From positions 434,001 through 498,000 of the forward strand of contig NZ_JACHIE010000001.1 of the NCBI RefSeq assembly GCF_014207635.1: 64,000 bases of DNA. Direction: 5' to 3'. The notes below the pieces were generated by a model. That model had not been told where the DNA came from, ran no database searches, and was given only the letters and a program-made list of their open reading frames with translations. Position numbers and translations under genes: made by a program. Positions 37,792 to 45,896 of this stretch are shown here, piece by piece. The DNA comes from Acetobacter lovaniensis. Lineage in GTDB: Bacteria > Pseudomonadota > Alphaproteobacteria > Acetobacterales > Acetobacteraceae. The stretch's first letter is position 1. Each line of letters opens with the position of its first letter.

Positions 37792-37877
37792 GGAGGGGTG
37801 CCCGAGTGGCTAAAGGGGGCGGACTGTAAATCCGCTGGCGTACGCCTACGTTGGTTCGAATCCAACCCCCTCCACCA
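37792..37877 (+). tRNA. tRNA-Tyr (GTA)
   Basis: A class II tRNA with a long variable arm. The acceptor stem is GGAGGGG (37792-37798) paired with CCCCTCC (37867-37873), discriminator A, and an encoded CCA (37875-37877). The anticodon GTA is at 37826-37828. The T arm GTTGG-TTCGAAT-CCAAC is perfect. The gene stands alone: the tRNA-Gly and tuf genes that often follow it in alphaproteobacteria are missing. Confidence 0.97.
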
Positions 37878-38262
37878 TTTTCCCAGAAATTTAAAATCTC
37901 TGTGCTTTTGCAGTGTTTCTATAACTGCACGCTTGGTCTTTATGCGTGATTTTACGACTTAAAAACCTACCTGTATTCCATACCGCATCCCCCCGAGCCT
38001 CAGGATTATTGTCTTGCTTTTTGAGGCAATCAGGCCATACCAGAGCCAGCAGTTCTGCCACGCATCGCCCAGCCAAACAGGCCTTACATTTTGCAGGTTT
38101 GAGGCACACAAAAACATACCTGAAAATCACAAAACACCTGATTAATTTGTGATTTTCCCCATCAATATTTTGAAAATATTAAGATTTTCTTTTATAAGAA
38201 CGCAGAATTTGTATGTAGTCCCATATGAGGAACCGGTCCCATTTTTACACAGACAAAGAAGC
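37878..38262. other. AT-rich non-coding region after tRNA-Tyr
   Basis: I find no gene here. The base composition falls well below that of the core genes on either side. It holds two palindromes, one at 38122-38157 and an AATATTTT-G-AAAATATT element at 38164-38180. Both lie within 150 bases of the presumed start of the following gene and may be its control region. Confidence 0.5.
38122..38157. repeat. 12-bp perfect inverted repeat
   Basis: GAAAATCACAAA (38122-38133) and TTTGTGATTTTC (38146-38157) are perfect inverted arms separated by 12 bases. The stem is AT-rich and could be an operator or an RNA hairpin upstream of the glycosyltransferase-like gene. Confidence 0.6.
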
Positions 38263-38345
38263 ATGTCCCAACCAGAACAATACAATGGGCTGTTTGGACT
38301 ACCCTGTTTGGTATTGCTGTTTACGCACTGGCTTTTGCATTACCT

Positions 38346-39827
38346 GTGCTTATCCGCCGACTGGCATTTAATGGGATTCTGGAACACTCAGAAGCAACAA
38401 CCTTCTACTTCAGCGGTTTATTGCGTGAACAATATCCTCTTTACCAATACACTCATTCCCCGGCCGCACTTTATCAAACCAGCTCAATATACAATCCACT
38501 TTATTACCTGTATTTGCGGGCCTTCCCCGAAGCATGGATTGCCAATCTCTCCCTCTTACGCATTCTATCTTTTGTGCCGCCCTTTTTACTGTCGGCTGTG
38601 CTGGTTGAAGCTTCAATCCGCCGGATGCTCGGCCTGAACTGGGTTGGTCTGCTCTGGTCTCTGCTCTTCCTCGCATTGTATCCAATGTATGCTTGGATCG
38701 ACCTATCCCGACCTGATGCTATATTCATGCTGAGCATCATTTTTGTACTCTTCACGTGCAGCCTGAAAGATAGCGGATTTTTAAAGTTTATTCTCGTCGG
38801 GCTCTCAATCTGCGTGTGTTTTCTCGTCAAACAAACCGGACTACTTTTAATCGGCATTCCGCTGGTTATGGCGTTTTACGAGCGTAAATATCTGATTTCA
38901 TTCGCCATAGCTCTTGGCTCCATTGTCCTTTCTGTTGCCCTGTTACAGTGGGTATACGGACCAGCATACTGGCACTGGGCTTTTACCATTCCCCGCACAG
39001 ACCCCTATTATCTGAGCCAGAGCGTTGTGCTTGTTGCGCAATATACCGGCGATGTTGTTATTTCCCTTCTCGCTCCGTTCCTGCTGCTTTATCGAAAACA
39101 TTTGCCCAACAACAGAACACTGCGTGACATTGCTCCCCTCATCCTGACATATGGTGCAGCATTTGGCTTTGCTTTTGTTTCAGGCGGAAAATTTGGTGGC
39201 TGGATAGCAGATTTTGTTATTTTCATGGAGATTTCTGCCATTGTCATGGCGATACTCCTGCGAGAGGCTCTGCGCAGCTTACACATTAATACTTTAATGT
39301 CCGGTCTTGCCATAAATCTTGGCATTCTCCTTTCCATCTCAATTCTGGAAGCGCGGGACATGCGCCACAACCTGAAACCTGCACGGAATGAGACGGATCA
39401 GATCGAACTGGTAAAAATGGTACATCACATCAAAGGGGATGTATGGACCACAACATGGCCAATTATTGATTACCTTGCAGGAAAAACAGTTAAATCCCCC
39501 ATACAAAATATCTGTCAGGCATGGTACGGAATTTGCTTTACCCCCTCAAATGCAAGAGCAGATTATCTGGATCCAAAAATCTGGACCCCCATTACAGAAA
39601 AACATATTGAGGCTGTTTTTATGCCGAATAATCTGCCCGTTCCCACTTTAGAAGCAATTCTAAAACAGAAATATATTTACTGCCTTTCTTTACAAAGCCA
39701 TCAGAATATCAAGTATTTTTTTGGTGGGCAGATGTTCTGGCCATCAGAGGTCTGGGTAGCATCACAGGCAACATGCGATGACCTTCGCGCAACCTTCGGC
39801 TATACGGCACCACCTGCACAAAACTGA
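38346..39827 (+). CDS. Polytopic membrane protein, probable GT-C/ArnT-like glycosyltransferase; N-terminus uncertain
   Basis: At least 493 residues with roughly ten transmembrane helices in the first 340 residues and a soluble periplasmic C-terminal third (about 350-493). The pattern resembles GT39/GT83-type lipid-linked-sugar glycosyltransferases, including an acidic residue in the first external loop region and D-L-S-R-P-D-A near 120. The GTG at 38346 is the first usual start, but the frame is open back to 38229 and encodes a plausible first helix. An ATG with a weak SD at 38263 lies in another frame that would join it by a shift near 38272. Composition is AT-rich compared with the neighbours, which suggests acquisition. 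Confidence 0.7.
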   Translation: MLIRRLAFNGILEHSEATTFYFSGLLREQYPLYQYTHSPAALYQTSSIYNPLYYLYLRAFPEAWIANLSLLRILSFVPPFLLSAVLVEASIRRMLGLNWVGLLWSLLFLALYPMYAWIDLSRPDAIFMLSIIFVLFTCSLKDSGFLKFILVGLSICVCFLVKQTGLLLIGIPLVMAFYERKYLISFAIALGSIVLSVALLQWVYGPAYWHWAFTIPRTDPYYLSQSVVLVAQYTGDVVISLLAPFLLLYRKHLPNNRTLRDIAPLILTYGAAFGFAFVSGGKFGGWIADFVIFMEISAIVMAILLREALRSLHINTLMSGLAINLGILLSISILEARDMRHNLKPARNETDQIELVKMVHHIKGDVWTTTWPIIDYLAGKTVKSPIQNICQAWYGICFTPSNARADYLDPKIWTPITEKHIEAVFMPNNLPVPTLEAILKQKYIYCLSLQSHQNIKYFFGGQMFWPSEVWVASQATCDDLRATFGYTAPPAQN

Positions 39828-39912
39828 CAACATCTCCGCACTACCTTGGCTGGCATATTCCGGCCATTACACGTACCACAGCCAAACACTAAGGCCATCA
39901 CAGGCAACAAAC

Positions 39913-39947
39913 AAAACAGGCAGGCCAACCGGCCTGCCTGTTTTTTT
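39913..39947. terminator. Rho-independent terminator
   Basis: AAAACAGGCAGGCC (39913-39926) and GGCCTGCCTGTTTT (39931-39944) form a 14-bp stem with loop AACC, followed by more T residues to 39947. It lies between two convergent genes and can act in both directions. Confidence 0.9.
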
Positions 39948-39991
39948 ACAGCCTACGCCTCAACGCCGCAGGCTGTTACGTGCTTTGTGTT

Positions 39992-40879
39992 TCAGATCAC
40001 ACGGCCAGCAATGCTTTTGAGCTTGTCCAGCAGTTCAGGGTCACGCGCATCGGGGGCTGTAATCAGCGCATATTCCAGTGCACGGTCACAGCCTGCGCTG
40101 CACAGACCACGCTTTTTACCACCCAGTGCGGGAATAACCGCCTTGACCAGCGCCTTGGCCTTGGCGGAGTTGGCCTGCATGGTTTTAACAACACTGTCCA
40201 CCGTCACGTTATCATGTTCGGTGTGCCAGCAGTCATAATCGGTCACCATGGCGACGGTGGCGTAGCAGATTTCCGCCTCACGGGCCAGGCTGGCTTCTGG
40301 CATGTTGGTCATGCCAATAACCGAGCAGCCCCATGTACGGTAAAGTTCGCTCTCCGCACGGGTGGAAAACTGCGGGCCTTCCATAACCAGATACGTCCCC
40401 TTGCGCGTAGCCTCGATACCCAGCCTGTCGGCTTCGGCCTTGAGCACATCGCCCACGCGGTTACACAGCGGGTCCGCCATGGAAATATGGGCAACACACC
40501 CCGTATCAAAAAAGCTTTTGTCCCGCGCAATCGTACGGTCAATAAACTGGTCGATAATCACGAACCGGCCCGGCGGCAGTTCTTCCTTGAGCGAGCCTAC
40601 CGCAGAGAGGGAAACAATATCGGTCACGCCAGACATTTTAAGCGCTGCAATATTGGCCTTGTAGTTCAGGCGTGAGGGCGGAATAGGATGGCCACGGCCA
40701 TGGCGGGGCAGAAACACGCATTTTACGCCATCCAGCCGCCCGAATAAAAGCTGGTCGGAAGGCATGCCCCACGGGGTTTCCACCGTGCGCCATTCCTTGT
40801 CTTCCAGACCATCAATATCATACAGGCCAGACCCGCCAACCAGACCGATAACGGGTTCTACAACTTCATTTTCTGACAT
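39992..40879 (-). CDS. mtnP: S-methyl-5'-thioadenosine phosphorylase
   Basis: MtnP cleaves methylthioadenosine, a by-product of polyamine synthesis, to adenine and methylthioribose 1-phosphate. The 295-residue protein has G-L-V-G-G-S-G-L-Y near 13-21, the phosphate region L-P-R-H-G-R-G-H near 57-64, N-Y-K-A-N-I near 72 and E-G-P-Q-F-S-T-R-A-E-S (near 182-192), all typical of the MTAP class. Its start overlaps the petC stop by 14 bases, so it is the third gene of the petB-petC-mtnP unit. Confidence 0.93.
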   Translation of the reverse strand: MSENEVVEPVIGLVGGSGLYDIDGLEDKEWRTVETPWGMPSDQLLFGRLDGVKCVFLPRHGRGHPIPPSRLNYKANIAALKMSGVTDIVSLSAVGSLKEELPPGRFVIIDQFIDRTIARDKSFFDTGCVAHISMADPLCNRVGDVLKAEADRLGIEATRKGTYLVMEGPQFSTRAESELYRTWGCSVIGMTNMPEASLAREAEICYATVAMVTDYDCWHTEHDNVTVDSVVKTMQANSAKAKALVKAVIPALGGKKRGLCSAGCDRALEYALITAPDARDPELLDKLKSIAGRVI

Positions 40880-41627
40880 CAGACCAGAGTCTCCGGTTTA
40901 AAATCGCAAACAGCACGGCAAGAAAGCACAGATACAGCCCCGCTCCCACACCCAACCTGCGGCGCTGGTCCAGATGAGGGGCAGAAACCCAGGCAAGGAA
41001 GGTTGTTACGTCCCGTGCTTCGGCCTGCACATCGGGCACTGTGCCATCTGCGTATTTGACCTCGTTGCCATGCAACGGGGGAGGCATGGCCGTAAAGTGG
41101 CCAATGGCATAGGGGTTGGAAAAACCATGCCCGATCTGGCGCACAGGCTGCGGACCGTACCCAACCAGCAGGCCATACAGCCTGTCCGGCCCACCGGGAT
41201 AAACCTGAAGAATGCGGGAAAGATCGGGCGGCACCACCCCCTGATTAGCCGCCAGAGCCGCTTCCGGCCCGGAATAGGGGGATGGCAGGGCATCATCCGG
41301 GCGGGCGGCGCGGTGCCTGAGCCGCCCTTCCGCATCCAGCCCGTTGGGTACCTGCCAGGTAGCCGCCAGTGCGGCCACCTCCGCAGGTTGCAGGCCCATC
41401 CCCTCAAAATCGGAAAAATGAAGCTGTGACAGGCTGTGGCAGGAGGCGCAGGACCCAACAAAAACCGCGTAACCACGCTGGACCGCAGTCAGGTCAAAAT
41501 GCCCCAGAGCACCTGTAAAAGACCAGTGCTGCCGCACGGCTGGAGCAGGCCCGCGCGCAGGTTGCGCCAGCGCACTCCACGCCCACAGCAGACCAGCCCC
41601 AATAGCCACACACCGCCGGACCATCAT
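40866..41627 (-). CDS. petC: Cytochrome c1 of the bc1 complex
   Basis: The cytochrome c1 subunit of ubiquinol:cytochrome c reductase. It has a Sec signal peptide (cleavage after A-L-A), the c-type haem motif C-A-S-C-H (near 59-63), the N-Q-G-V-V-P-P-D-L-S-R-I segment, the axial methionine in F-T-A-M-P-P-P-L, and a C-terminal transmembrane anchor (about 228-246). The 253-residue length is normal. It overlaps petB by 4 bases. Its haem attachment depends on the Ccm system whose end is at the left edge of the window. Confidence 0.93.
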   Translation of the reverse strand: MMVRRCVAIGAGLLWAWSALAQPARGPAPAVRQHWSFTGALGHFDLTAVQRGYAVFVGSCASCHSLSQLHFSDFEGMGLQPAEVAALAATWQVPNGLDAEGRLRHRAARPDDALPSPYSGPEAALAANQGVVPPDLSRILQVYPGGPDRLYGLLVGYGPQPVRQIGHGFSNPYAIGHFTAMPPPLHGNEVKYADGTVPDVQAEARDVTTFLAWVSAPHLDQRRRLGVGAGLYLCFLAVLFAILNRRLWSDVRK

Positions 41628-42802
41628 ACCCTACCCCCCCGCCACAAACGGCCAGCAAGGGGCAGATAGAGCAGAAAATAGGCGTAATACCCTACCATAC
41701 CCAGCCGGGCCACCAGCATCCACACCCCCTGCATGTGGTGCAGGCCTGCGCAGGCCACTGCCACGGCAGAGCAGACAGGCAGGCCCGTAAGCCCCAGCCG
41801 CACCACCACGGGGGCGCTGTGAGGGACATCCATTGCACGGTCCAGCCAGGGAACTGCAAACAGGACAGCCACCGCTCCGCCAGAGAGCAGCAGCCCCCCC
41901 AGCTTGAACGGCACAGCCTGCATCATTCCGTAAAAAGGCAGAAAATACCATTCCGGCTCAATATCAGCCGGGGTGTGTAGCGGATTGGCCGGGCGGTAAT
42001 TCGCAGGTTCGACGATCAACTCCGGCCAGAAGCACAGCACCCCGACAAAGGCGAGTGCAACCAGCACAATGGCCAGCATATCCCGCACCGTGAAATAGGG
42101 GTGAAAAGGCAAAACCCCTGTTGCCCCGGCCGGGCGGGCAGATGGGCTGGAACTCCCCCGCGCATGCACATGGGCAATATGCCCAACCACCACCCCCACG
42201 ATCAGGAACGCCAGCCCGAAATGCAGGGCAAACATGCGGTGCAGGGTGGGTGTACCGGGGGCGTCCCCGCCCAGAAAAACACCCTCCAGCCACCCGCCAG
42301 CAAGTGGGAACGCCCCCACGGCCTTACCCGCGACATCCGCCCCCCAATAGGACATCTGCCCCCAGGGCAGCACATACCCGGCAAAGGCCGTAACCATAAC
42401 CATGACCAGCAGGGCGCACCCGCTCAGCCACACTCCACGGCGTGGCGGCAGGTAAGAGCGGTAGTACAGCCCCCGCAGCAGGTGCACATACAGGGCCAGC
42501 ATGAAAAAAGACGCGCCGGTCATGTGCATGCCGCGTAGCAGCCAACCTGCGGGCATGCGGCGCTCAATGCTTTCAACCGAGCCAAAGGCCAGCCCCGCAT
42601 CGGGCGTATAGACCAGCGTGAGGGTAAGCCCGGTAAGCAGCATAAGGACCAGTATGGCGCATAGGATGGCCCCTATGGTCCACAGCCAGTTCAGGTCCGC
42701 AGGGAGTGGCAGGCGGCCATAGGCTCTGGCCCACGCACCCAACCGGCCCTGCCTTGCAGGCTCCGCGCCCTGCCCGTTCTGGCAGACTGGTTTGCCAGCC
42801 AT
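41624..42802 (-). CDS. petB: Cytochrome b of the bc1 complex
   Basis: The central quinol-oxidising subunit, 392 residues with eight transmembrane helices. Haem ligands are present: H-M-T-G-A-S-F-F-x5-Y-V-H in helix B and A-L-H-F-x11-G-H in helix D. The Qo-site P-E-W-Y-F is intact. The ATG at 42802 has GGGGGAG 8 bases upstream; a longer frame from 42982 has no homology. The Rieske gene petA normally precedes petB, but only 167 bases separate petB from the divergent hemF, so it is not here. Confidence 0.94.
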   Translation of the reverse strand: MAGKPVCQNGQGAEPARQGRLGAWARAYGRLPLPADLNWLWTIGAILCAILVLMLLTGLTLTLVYTPDAGLAFGSVESIERRMPAGWLLRGMHMTGASFFMLALYVHLLRGLYYRSYLPPRRGVWLSGCALLVMVMVTAFAGYVLPWGQMSYWGADVAGKAVGAFPLAGGWLEGVFLGGDAPGTPTLHRMFALHFGLAFLIVGVVVGHIAHVHARGSSSPSARPAGATGVLPFHPYFTVRDMLAIVLVALAFVGVLCFWPELIVEPANYRPANPLHTPADIEPEWYFLPFYGMMQAVPFKLGGLLLSGGAVAVLFAVPWLDRAMDVPHSAPVVVRLGLTGLPVCSAVAVACAGLHHMQGVWMLVARLGMVGYYAYFLLYLPLAGRLWRGGRV

Positions 42803-42840
42803 TGCACTTCTCCCCCATGATCCACCACACTCGGGCGCAC

Positions 42841-42868
42841 TCCGGTTCCCGTTTAACGATGAACCGGA
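42841..42868. promoter_or_regulatory. Inverted repeat between petB and hemF
   Basis: TCCGGTTC (42841-42848) and GAACCGGA (42861-42868) are perfect 8-bp arms, 12 bases apart, in the 167-base divergent promoter region. A GGATAAT overlaps the right arm and could be a -10 element for hemF. It is a candidate operator for both genes; the regulator is unknown. Confidence 0.5.
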
Positions 42869-42969
42869 TAATCTTGCAATGACCGGCCCTAAGGCGCACC
42901 CCTTGAAAAAATGCCCTGAGCCGATTCTCTGCTGGCCGGGCAGCAGACCAGTATGGAAAGAGTTTACAC

Positions 42970-43884
42970 ATGACGCCGACAAAGCCTGCCTCCGTTCCCT
43001 CGCACGACAAGCTCAAGGACGCGGCACGCACATGGTTTGAAACTCTGCGTAACCAGATATGCACAGCCTTTGAAACCATTGAGGCAGACGCCGCCGCACA
43101 GAACAGCCCGGTACTGCCCGGCCACGAACAGCCCTCCCGCTTTGAACGCAAAAGCTGGAACCGCCTGAATGAAGACGGAACTCCCGGCGGCGGCGGTGTG
43201 ATAAGCCTGATGCGTGGCCGGGTTTTTGAAAAAGTGGGCGTCAATGTCTCTACCGTGGAGGGAACATTCCCCCCCGACTTTGCGGCCACCATTCCCGGCG
43301 CGACCGAAAACCCGCATTTTTTTGCAACCGGCATCAGCCTTGTTGCCCATATGTGCAACCCGCTGGTCCCGGCCGCTCACTTTAACACCCGCATGATCAT
43401 TACAACGCAGGGCTGGTTTGGGGGTGGGGGCGATATTACTCCCATGTTCCCCGCCAGCGCCGAGGCGCAGGACGATGCCGCCACATTCCATGATGCCTTT
43501 GCCAAGGCATGCAATGCGCACGACCCGGAGTATTATCCGCGCTTCAAGGCATGGTGTGACAAATATTTCTACCTTCCCCACCGCAACGAACCGCGTGGCC
43601 TTGGCGGTATTTTTTATGACCGGCTGGACAGCGGCAATGCGGAAGAGGACTTTGCGTTTACCAAAGATGTCGGCCTTGCTTTTCTGGATGCCTACCCACG
43701 CATTGTTCGTGGCCGGATGATGGAACCCTGGACTCCTGAACAGCGCGATGCCCAGCTTGTGCGCCGTGGCCGCTACGTGGAATTCAACCTGCTGCATGAC
43801 CGGGGCACGCTGTTCGGGCTTAAAACCGGCGGCAATACGGAAGCCATTCTGATGAGCATGCCCCCAGAGGTTAAATGGCCGTAA
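42970..43884 (+). CDS. hemF: Oxygen-dependent coproporphyrinogen III oxidase
   Basis: HemF converts coproporphyrinogen III to protoporphyrinogen IX with O2 in haem synthesis. The 304-residue protein shows W-x-R-x-x-G-G-G-G family features: G-G-G-G-V-I-S-L-M near 73-81, V-N-V-S-T-V-E-G near 91-98, the substrate region H-F-N-T-R-M near 137-142, W-F-G-G-G-G-D-I-T-P near 149-158, and the C-terminal R-R-G-R-Y-V-E-F-N-L-L-H-D-R-G-T. It is divergent from petB, placing haem supply next to a haem-containing complex. Confidence 0.96.
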   Translation: MTPTKPASVPSHDKLKDAARTWFETLRNQICTAFETIEADAAAQNSPVLPGHEQPSRFERKSWNRLNEDGTPGGGGVISLMRGRVFEKVGVNVSTVEGTFPPDFAATIPGATENPHFFATGISLVAHMCNPLVPAAHFNTRMIITTQGWFGGGGDITPMFPASAEAQDDAATFHDAFAKACNAHDPEYYPRFKAWCDKYFYLPHRNEPRGLGGIFYDRLDSGNAEEDFAFTKDVGLAFLDAYPRIVRGRMMEPWTPEQRDAQLVRRGRYVEFNLLHDRGTLFGLKTGGNTEAILMSMPPEVKWP

Positions 43885-43941
43885 TAAAACGGCCGTCTTT
43901 CTGCCGTTAAGTGCGCATAGTATGGAGGAGCGATAACCACA

Positions 43942-43989
43942 ATGAAGGCTATTGGTGTTTGTCTACTCTCATCCCTGCTTCTTCAATGA
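43942..43989 (+). CDS. Possible 15-residue leader peptide
   Basis: A short frame M-K-A-I-G-V-C-L-L-S-S-L-L-L-Q with a strong GGAGGAG about 9 bases upstream. Its TGA overlaps the ATG of the following binding-protein gene, so ribosomes finishing here could restart on that gene. The binding-protein start has no SD of its own outside this frame. It may be a translational coupling device; expression as a peptide is unproven. Confidence 0.4.
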   Translation: MKAIGVCLLSSLLLQ

Positions 43990-45125
43990 TGCGTCGCCAT
44001 CATGGCCTCACCCTGTCCCGCCGCCTGTTTCTGGGCGGGGCACTGGGGAGTATGGCCGCAGCAGCCACAGCCCGCGCGGCGGATGACATACTGGTAGGCC
44101 CGGCCCCCACTGCCACGTCTGACCAGACCACAAAGCTGATTGTGGCTGGCAGCGCGGAAACACCCTGTGGCACATGGGCAACCCGGCTGGCCCCGGACAT
44201 GGCAAAAGAGCTGGAACAACCTCCCTTTGACCTCACCTTCACCACCGGATGGGACGGAGTCACAGGTGCAAACCTGTTTGATGCGCAGGAGCAGCTCAGT
44301 TCCGCCTCCAGCACATTACTCGTCCCCGGCACAGCACTGATGGCCGCCATGGCCGGGGATAGCCGCGTACATTACGCCTATCAGCGCTGGTTGCCCGTGT
44401 TAACAATATGCCAGCCCTGCGTGGTTGTGGGGCATGTCAGCCTGCACCGCTCACTCGGCATTATTCTAAGCGGTAAAACCACCCGCGTTGCGGTTTCCAC
44501 CCCCACTGGGCCGGAACTGCCTACTCTTCTGGCCTTTGACCTGCTGGCCCTGCGGCCCCTGCCAGTCAGTGGCTACGCAACACCAGATGCCGCCATGGCC
44601 GCCCTGACCGGCGGACTGGTCGATGCCATTCAACTCCCCATGGACGCAGCCCTGAAGGAACGGCTGGACGCACTGGGCGCCAAAGGGTTTATCCCGCTTT
44701 TTCTCAACACCGAGGCGCCACCCATGCCAACACCGGCGGATCTGGTGCTGCCCCCCCCCTTCCCGACCATATTGCTGCAAGAACGCAGGGCATCCACCCC
44801 GGCTTTTCTGCCGCAGGCATGGCAGGCCATTGCTTCTGCCGCCAGCCTTAAGGCAGCCCTTGTTCTGCCCCTGCTCACACCCCCCGCCAAAGTGGCGCGC
44901 TGGCGGCATGCGGCGGAAACGTGTGCTGCCCGACTGAACCTGCAACAGATTGCGCTGGCTAACGGGCAGACTGTACTTTCGGGCACGAAATGCATTGCGT
45001 CTTATGGTATGGCCACCCCTGACGTAAATGCGGGCATGGCGTTCCGCCGCTGGCTGGCCCTTAACCTGCCACGCTGGAAGAGCCTTCCCCCCGCGCAGCC
45101 CTTACCGCCTGCGCCTGCGCAGTAA
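43986..45125 (+). CDS. Tat-exported TctC/Bug-like periplasmic binding protein
   Basis: A 379-residue exported protein. The N-terminus has a twin-arginine motif L-S-R-R-L-F-L-G-G and a hydrophobic segment ending A-T-A-R-A. The mature part has an extracytoplasmic receptor layout with a W-D-G-V-T-G-A-N-L-F-D segment near 95-105 that resembles TctC/Bug tricarboxylate-binding proteins. I am unsure of the exact family. No TctAB permease lies nearby. The start at 43986 overlaps a 15-codon frame; the stop lies inside the convergent Smr gene (24-base overlap). Confidence 0.65.
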   Translation: MMRRHHGLTLSRRLFLGGALGSMAAAATARAADDILVGPAPTATSDQTTKLIVAGSAETPCGTWATRLAPDMAKELEQPPFDLTFTTGWDGVTGANLFDAQEQLSSASSTLLVPGTALMAAMAGDSRVHYAYQRWLPVLTICQPCVVVGHVSLHRSLGIILSGKTTRVAVSTPTGPELPTLLAFDLLALRPLPVSGYATPDAAMAALTGGLVDAIQLPMDAALKERLDALGAKGFIPLFLNTEAPPMPTPADLVLPPPFPTILLQERRASTPAFLPQAWQAIASAASLKAALVLPLLTPPAKVARWRHAAETCAARLNLQQIALANGQTVLSGTKCIASYGMATPDVNAGMAFRRWLALNLPRWKSLPPAQPLPPAPAQ

Positions 45126-45737
45126 AATCCGGACGGAGCCTTTATTCCCCTCATGGGGGTAAGCCAGCCCCAGAATACTGGCACGCATTTCCGGCCGCTC
45201 CAGCCAATGGGGCAGTTCGCGCCGTAAAATGCCCCCTTCCTGCCCCGTTCCCAGCCCTGTAATGATTTCCACACAGCGCAGGCCACGATGGGCGGCCACA
45301 TCCATAAATTCTCTCAGACGCACAAAGGCTTCCTGCGCGACCATGCCGTGCAGGTCCAGACGCTTTTCCACCCGCATGCTCCCCTGATGAAAGCGCCGCC
45401 AGCTATAGTCATCCACACCGGGCTGACGCTGGCCAATTTTTTCCGCAATGGGGGGCGCTGGCCTTATTGTTACAGGCGAGACCGCTGGAGCATGGTGGGC
45501 TGTTGGGCGCTGCTCCCACAGCAGGCTGCCTGCGGGGCTGACTTTGGGTTGCCTTTTTTTGTAATGTGTCTGCGGGATGGCCGTTACGCTCTCCGGCATG
45601 GAAGCGGCTTCCTGACCAAATGCCGTATCCGCCATGGGGGGAACAAGACTGGCGCTGGTCAGAGGAGCCACATCACGCACCACCAGCGCCCAGAGCTGCT
45701 TTTCCGCCTCCTGTAACTGACGCCGCCTTTTTACCAC
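45102..45737 (-). CDS. Smr-domain (MutS2-like) protein
   Basis: A 211-residue protein with a disordered N-terminal half (about 1-120) and a C-terminal Smr domain (about 127-211). The Smr signature is visible as L-D-L-H-G-M (near 127-132), A-H-R-G-L-R-C-V-E-I-I-T-G-L-G (near 151-165) and the end L-G-L-A-Y-P-H-E-G-N-K-G-S-V-R-I-L-L-R-R. Smr domains are nucleases acting on DNA or RNA, and this stand-alone form is common in alphaproteobacteria. Confidence 0.87.
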   Translation of the reverse strand: MVKRRRQLQEAEKQLWALVVRDVAPLTSASLVPPMADTAFGQEAASMPESVTAIPQTHYKKRQPKVSPAGSLLWEQRPTAHHAPAVSPVTIRPAPPIAEKIGQRQPGVDDYSWRRFHQGSMRVEKRLDLHGMVAQEAFVRLREFMDVAAHRGLRCVEIITGLGTGQEGGILRRELPHWLERPEMRASILGLAYPHEGNKGSVRILLRRRRR

Positions 45738-45857
45738 CCGGTCACCTATCGCACTTTATTCCAACCAATCCGCTCCGTGCACGATCTGCCACAAACACAA
45801 ACGGCCCATCCAACAGGCTTTATCACCTGCGGACGAGCCGTTGTTCAAGCACAGAAA

Positions 45858-45881
45858 GCGGACATCCGCAAAGATGTCCGC
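45858..45881 (-). terminator. Hairpin after the peroxidase gene
   Basis: A perfect 9-bp inverted repeat GCGGACATC/GATGTCCGC (45858-45866 and 45873-45881) lies 16 bases after the stop of the minus-strand peroxidase gene. On that strand it is followed by TTTCTGTGCTT, a weak T tract. Confidence 0.6.
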
Positions 45882-45896
45882 CCCGTCTGCTCCTGT

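Noticed and set aside
37792-37877. tRNA-Tyr 3' end as a proven attachment site
   Set aside because: I could not find a second copy of the tRNA 3' end at the far side of the islet, and there is no integrase. The islet is therefore reported only as a compositional anomaly.
38149-38637. A 162-codon frame at the start of the islet
   Set aside because: Most of it overlaps the glycosyltransferase-like gene in another frame and does not look like a protein. Only its internal ATG at 38263 is of interest as a possible true start of the main gene.
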